Assembly: GCF_011320225.1 (NCBI RefSeq)
Contig: NZ_JAAOEN010000021.1
Span: 37,549 to 92,848, forward strand
Length of the DNA stretch: 55,300 nt
Origin: Phytoactinopolyspora limicola
Lineage (GTDB): Bacteria; Actinomycetota; Actinomycetes; Jiangellales; Jiangellaceae
Direction: 5' to 3'
A model generated the notes under the pieces. The model was not told where the DNA came from, did no database searches, and was given only the letters and a program-made list of their open reading frames with translations. A program made the translations under genes and the position numbers. Numbering within the stretch: position 1 is the first letter of the stretch; every line of letters starts with the position of its first letter. Of this stretch, positions 53,056 to 55,300 are shown one piece after another.

Positions 53056-54987
53056 ATGTCGTTGACCGACCGGCGCATCCGTACGTCTCGACGTCGATTG
53101 GCGAGGACCCTGGCCCTGGGCCTCGCTGCCACCACCGCGCTCTTGACGGTTCAGGTCACCGGTAACGACGGCCCGGCCGCCATGGCGCAAGCCCCGGGTC
53201 CATCCGGAACCGTCGTCTTCGAGTCCGGTACCGACGGCTATCACACGTTCCGGATCCCGGCCATCGTGAAGGCCGCGGACGGCACACTGCTGGCATTCGC
53301 CGAGGGGCGGGTGGACGGCGGCGGCGACACCGGAGACATCGACCTCGTCCTGCGCCGGTCCACCGACGGCGGCCAGACGTGGGGCGAGTTGCAGGTGGTC
53401 GGCGACAACGGCCAGAACGTGTTCGGCAACCCGGCGCCCGTCGTCGACGAGGACACCGGCCGGGTGATCTTGCTCAGCACCCACAACGCCGGGAACGCCA
53501 CCGAGACCGCGATCCGGCGTGGTGAGGTTTCCGCCGAGGAGAGTCGCCGGGTGTTCGTCCAGCACAGCGACGACCACGGGGTGAGCTGGTCGGAGCCACG
53601 AGAGATCACCGCCGACACGAAATTGCCGGACTGGCGCTGGTATGCCACCGGTCCGATGCACGCGATCCAGTTGCAGCACGAGCCATATCGCGGCCGGCTG
53701 GTCGTGCCGGCCAACCACTCCGCGGCGCCCCCTGACGGCTCGGGAGACACCGGCGCGGAGAACAAGTACTACGGCGCACACTCGCTGTTCAGCGACGACG
53801 GTGGCCAGACGTGGCAGATCGGCGGCGTCGACCGGCCCGAGGACGGTGTCATCAACCCGAACGAGAACAGCGCGCTGGAGTTGAACGACGGCCGGGTGTA
53901 CTTCAACGCCCGCGACCAGAACGGCACGTCGCAACCGACCCGGGCCGTCACCTACAGCAGCGACGGCGGCGCCAGCTTCGACGGGCCGTACCGGTCGGAG
54001 CCGCAGCTCCCGGCCCCCGTGGTGCAGGGGGCGACGGTGCGGCTGTCGTCTACCGCGCTCGGTGACCGTGCGAACCGGGTGCTGTTCTCCGCCCCGCGCG
54101 GGCCGGGACGGGCCGGCATGCGGATCTCCAGCAGCTTCGACGAGGGGCAGACCTGGAACGACGGAAAACTGATCCACGACGGGCCGGCCGCGTACTCGGA
54201 CATGGTCCGCCTCAGTCAGAAACGGGTCGGTATCCTGTACGAGGCCGGCGTCAACGGGCCCTACGAGACGATTACCTTCGAGCAGTACACCACCAGAGAC
54301 CTCGACCGGCCGGAGCCGCCGGACCCGCCGCACCGGCTGCACACTCCGGACGGCTCAGGGTCTGGCAACGACGCCCAGGTGCACGGCGCCCCGGCATTGA
54401 TCGACGGCCGCTTCGGCCAGGCGCTCGACCTCGCCGAAGGTGACCACCTGGTGGTTCCCCCGTCGGAATCCGTCCTGGGAGCGGGGGACACGTTCACCGC
54501 CGCGGCCTGGTTCCGGACCGAATCGTCCACGTCGCAGGCGATCCTCTGGGCGTACGGCGTCGGCTCTGGTGCGCCGCAGTGGTGGATTCGGGTGGAGCCG
54601 GCGGCCAACCGGTTGCGGGCGTTGGTTGATATCGGCTCGGCTTCGCGTTCCCTCGTCGCCCCCGGAAACCTGGCCGACGGCGAGTGGCACCACGTCGCGT
54701 TGACCCGCTCGGGTACGGCGATCACGTTGTACGTCGATGGTGAAGCCGTGGCAGTGGCCGATGATCTAGCCGGGTCGACCTCATGGAACGCGCGGCATGG
54801 GATCCACGTTGGTCAGCGCTTGGACGGCGTCAATCCGTTGGTTGGTGCGGTAGACGAGGTTTACCTGTACGACCAAGCGCTCTCGGCGGCCGAGGTCGCG
54901 GCGCTGGCCGGCGAGAACGCCGCGGTGGGCGACGGTCAGGTTCTGCATCTGGAACTCGAGGCCATGGTGCGTGGGGTTCGACGGTGA
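53056..54987 (+). CDS. Secreted exo-sialidase with C-terminal LamG-type domain
   Basis: The 643-residue protein has a signal peptide (about 1-45), a catalytic six-bladed propeller (about 50-420) and a LamG/concanavalin-like domain (about 450-640). Visible sialidase marks are FRIPAIV (the first of the Arg triad), Asp boxes STDGGQTWG, SDDHGVSWS, SDDGGQTWQ and SFDEGQTWN, NENSALELNDGRVYFNARD with the conserved Glu, and YSDMVRL with the nucleophilic Tyr. It would release terminal sialic acids outside the cell. The ATG at 53056 follows GAGAGGAG; upstream in-frame extension crosses the kelch gene. Confidence 0.9.
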   Translation: MSLTDRRIRTSRRRLARTLALGLAATTALLTVQVTGNDGPAAMAQAPGPSGTVVFESGTDGYHTFRIPAIVKAADGTLLAFAEGRVDGGGDTGDIDLVLRRSTDGGQTWGELQVVGDNGQNVFGNPAPVVDEDTGRVILLSTHNAGNATETAIRRGEVSAEESRRVFVQHSDDHGVSWSEPREITADTKLPDWRWYATGPMHAIQLQHEPYRGRLVVPANHSAAPPDGSGDTGAENKYYGAHSLFSDDGGQTWQIGGVDRPEDGVINPNENSALELNDGRVYFNARDQNGTSQPTRAVTYSSDGGASFDGPYRSEPQLPAPVVQGATVRLSSTALGDRANRVLFSAPRGPGRAGMRISSSFDEGQTWNDGKLIHDGPAAYSDMVRLSQKRVGILYEAGVNGPYETITFEQYTTRDLDRPEPPDPPHRLHTPDGSGSGNDAQVHGAPALIDGRFGQALDLAEGDHLVVPPSESVLGAGDTFTAAAWFRTESSTSQAILWAYGVGSGAPQWWIRVEPAANRLRALVDIGSASRSLVAPGNLADGEWHHVALTRSGTAITLYVDGEAVAVADDLAGSTSWNARHGIHVGQRLDGVNPLVGAVDEVYLYDQALSAAEVAALAGENAAVGDGQVLHLELEAMVRGVRR

Positions 54988-55023
54988 GCCTCGCATGTGG
55001 CGGGTGCTACCGCCGCCGCTCGC

Positions 55024-55153
55024 GTGCACCTGATCTCCGTTTTGTCATCTGATCGCAGGGGTCGAGGCGATCAGATGCGCCAACCGCGGACGACGGCGCG
55101 GTGTGGCGCATCCGATTGCGTCGTGGAATGTGGACGCGCGGCGATCAGATGCA
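55024..55153. repeat. Palindromic GATCAGATGC element, copy 3
   Basis: It begins GTGCACCTGATCTCCGTTTT (55024-55043), as do the 8037 and 45606 elements. The stem CATCTGATCGC/GCGATCAGATG (55046-55056, 55067-55077) follows at once, and another GCGATCAGATGCA lies at 55141-55153. It starts 36 bases after the sialidase stop and mirrors copy 2 on the other side of the sialic-acid locus. Confidence 0.85.
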
Positions 55154-55178
55154 TTGCAAACGTGTGCGGTAGCTGTGG

Positions 55179-55225
55179 TGTCTCGGGACATCGCTGACGG
55201 GTGTGTCTCGGGACATCGCTGACGG
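55179..55225. mobile_element. IS481-like element end: two copies of a 22-base terminal repeat
   Basis: TGTCTCGGGACATCGCTGAC(GG) occurs at 55179-55200 and 55204-55225, 25 bases apart. Repeated copies of such a motif (as in TGTC...GAGACA type repeats) mark IS481-family ends, where the transposase binds. The element continues past the window edge. Confidence 0.6.
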
Positions 55226-55235
55226 TTTGAGTGTG

Positions 55236-55300
55236 TCATGTGGGTTGGGGTTCGCGGTGGCCGCGTAGGTCGTAGCGGGGTTGGGCGCTGGGTTGGTAGC
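55236..55300 (-). pseudogene. C-terminal fragment of a transposase (cut by the window edge)
   Basis: On the minus strand the frame entering the window reads YQPSAQPRYDLRGHREPQPT and stops at 55236. It ends 11 bases before the tandem terminal repeats, and the basic Pro-rich tail would suit an IS481-like integrase-core transposase. Whether the gene is intact cannot be judged here. Confidence 0.4.

Noticed and set aside
1-55300. tRNA or rRNA genes
   Set aside because: No cloverleaf or rRNA segment was recognised in any gap; a tRNAscan run would settle it.

Overview
The window comes from a high-GC actinomycete. Codon third positions are strongly G/C, GTG starts are common, stop/start overlaps of the ATGA/GTGA type recur, and several marker families are actinobacterial (DUF574 methyltransferase, DUF4191, DUF3043, SCO2322-like protein, PspAA/PspAB). 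The block from 16.1 to 32.4 kb (glnA, RDD protein, DUF4191, lipA, lipB, TIGR01777 oxidoreductase, sucB, pepA, gcvT) matches, from memory, the Rv2211c-Rv2220 neighbourhood of Mycobacterium tuberculosis, so it is core chromosome. The genus cannot be fixed from sequence alone.

Layout. 0-8.5 kb is accessory: a MerR/VOC pair, a DUF574 methyltransferase, a plasmid/ICE-like Trp-rich membrane protein, a 929-residue LAL-type LuxR regulator, an ECF-like sigma factor, a probable 6C-type small RNA and a 470-bp palindromic repeat element. 8.5-16.0 kb is a polyamine-type uptake and oxidation locus: a soluble Cache-domain protein and a GntR/FadR regulator face an ABC transporter (ATPase, lipoprotein, two permeases), an aminobutyraldehyde-type dehydrogenase and an unannotated 58-residue protein. 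16.1-32.4 kb holds nitrogen assimilation (glnA with a four-box GlnR operator), lipoic acid synthesis and the lipoyl enzymes that use it (sucB, lpdA, gcvT), plus a pseudokinase with a repeat linker and leucyl aminopeptidase. 32.4-38.7 kb has an MFS exporter and a four-gene ECF vitamin transporter operon under a cobalamin riboswitch. 39.0-45.6 kb is an envelope-stress block (TPM-domain coiled-coil protein, GNAT, DUF3043, pspA-pspAA-htpX-pspAB). 46.3-55.0 kb is a sialic-acid locus: CUT1 ABC transporter, N-acetylneuraminate lyase and GntR regulator facing a kelch mutarotase-like protein and a secreted sialidase, with three copies of one palindromic operator in the shared promoter region. The right edge carries the end of an IS481-like element.

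The most unusual signal is in intergenic DNA. Three elements (8037-8508, 45606-46256, 55024-55153) share the block GTGCACCTGATCTCCGTTT and strings of hairpins whose arms are GATCAGATGC/GCATCTGATC in alternating orientation. Two of them bracket the sialic-acid locus almost to the base. Other long, near-perfect palindromes (17-104, 2458-2517, 19244-19313, 34837-34902, 38778-38919, 46091-46153) sit in other gaps; several have TGATC in the arm. I read the three elements as an uncatalogued family of mobile or structural palindromes; this needs a genome-wide search. Other items worth checking are the stand-alone cytosolic Cache sensor linked to polyamine uptake, the 218-bp near-identical duplication of the lipoyl domain in sucB, a palindrome that straddles the ecfA/ecfS junction, and a set of probable leaderless promoters.
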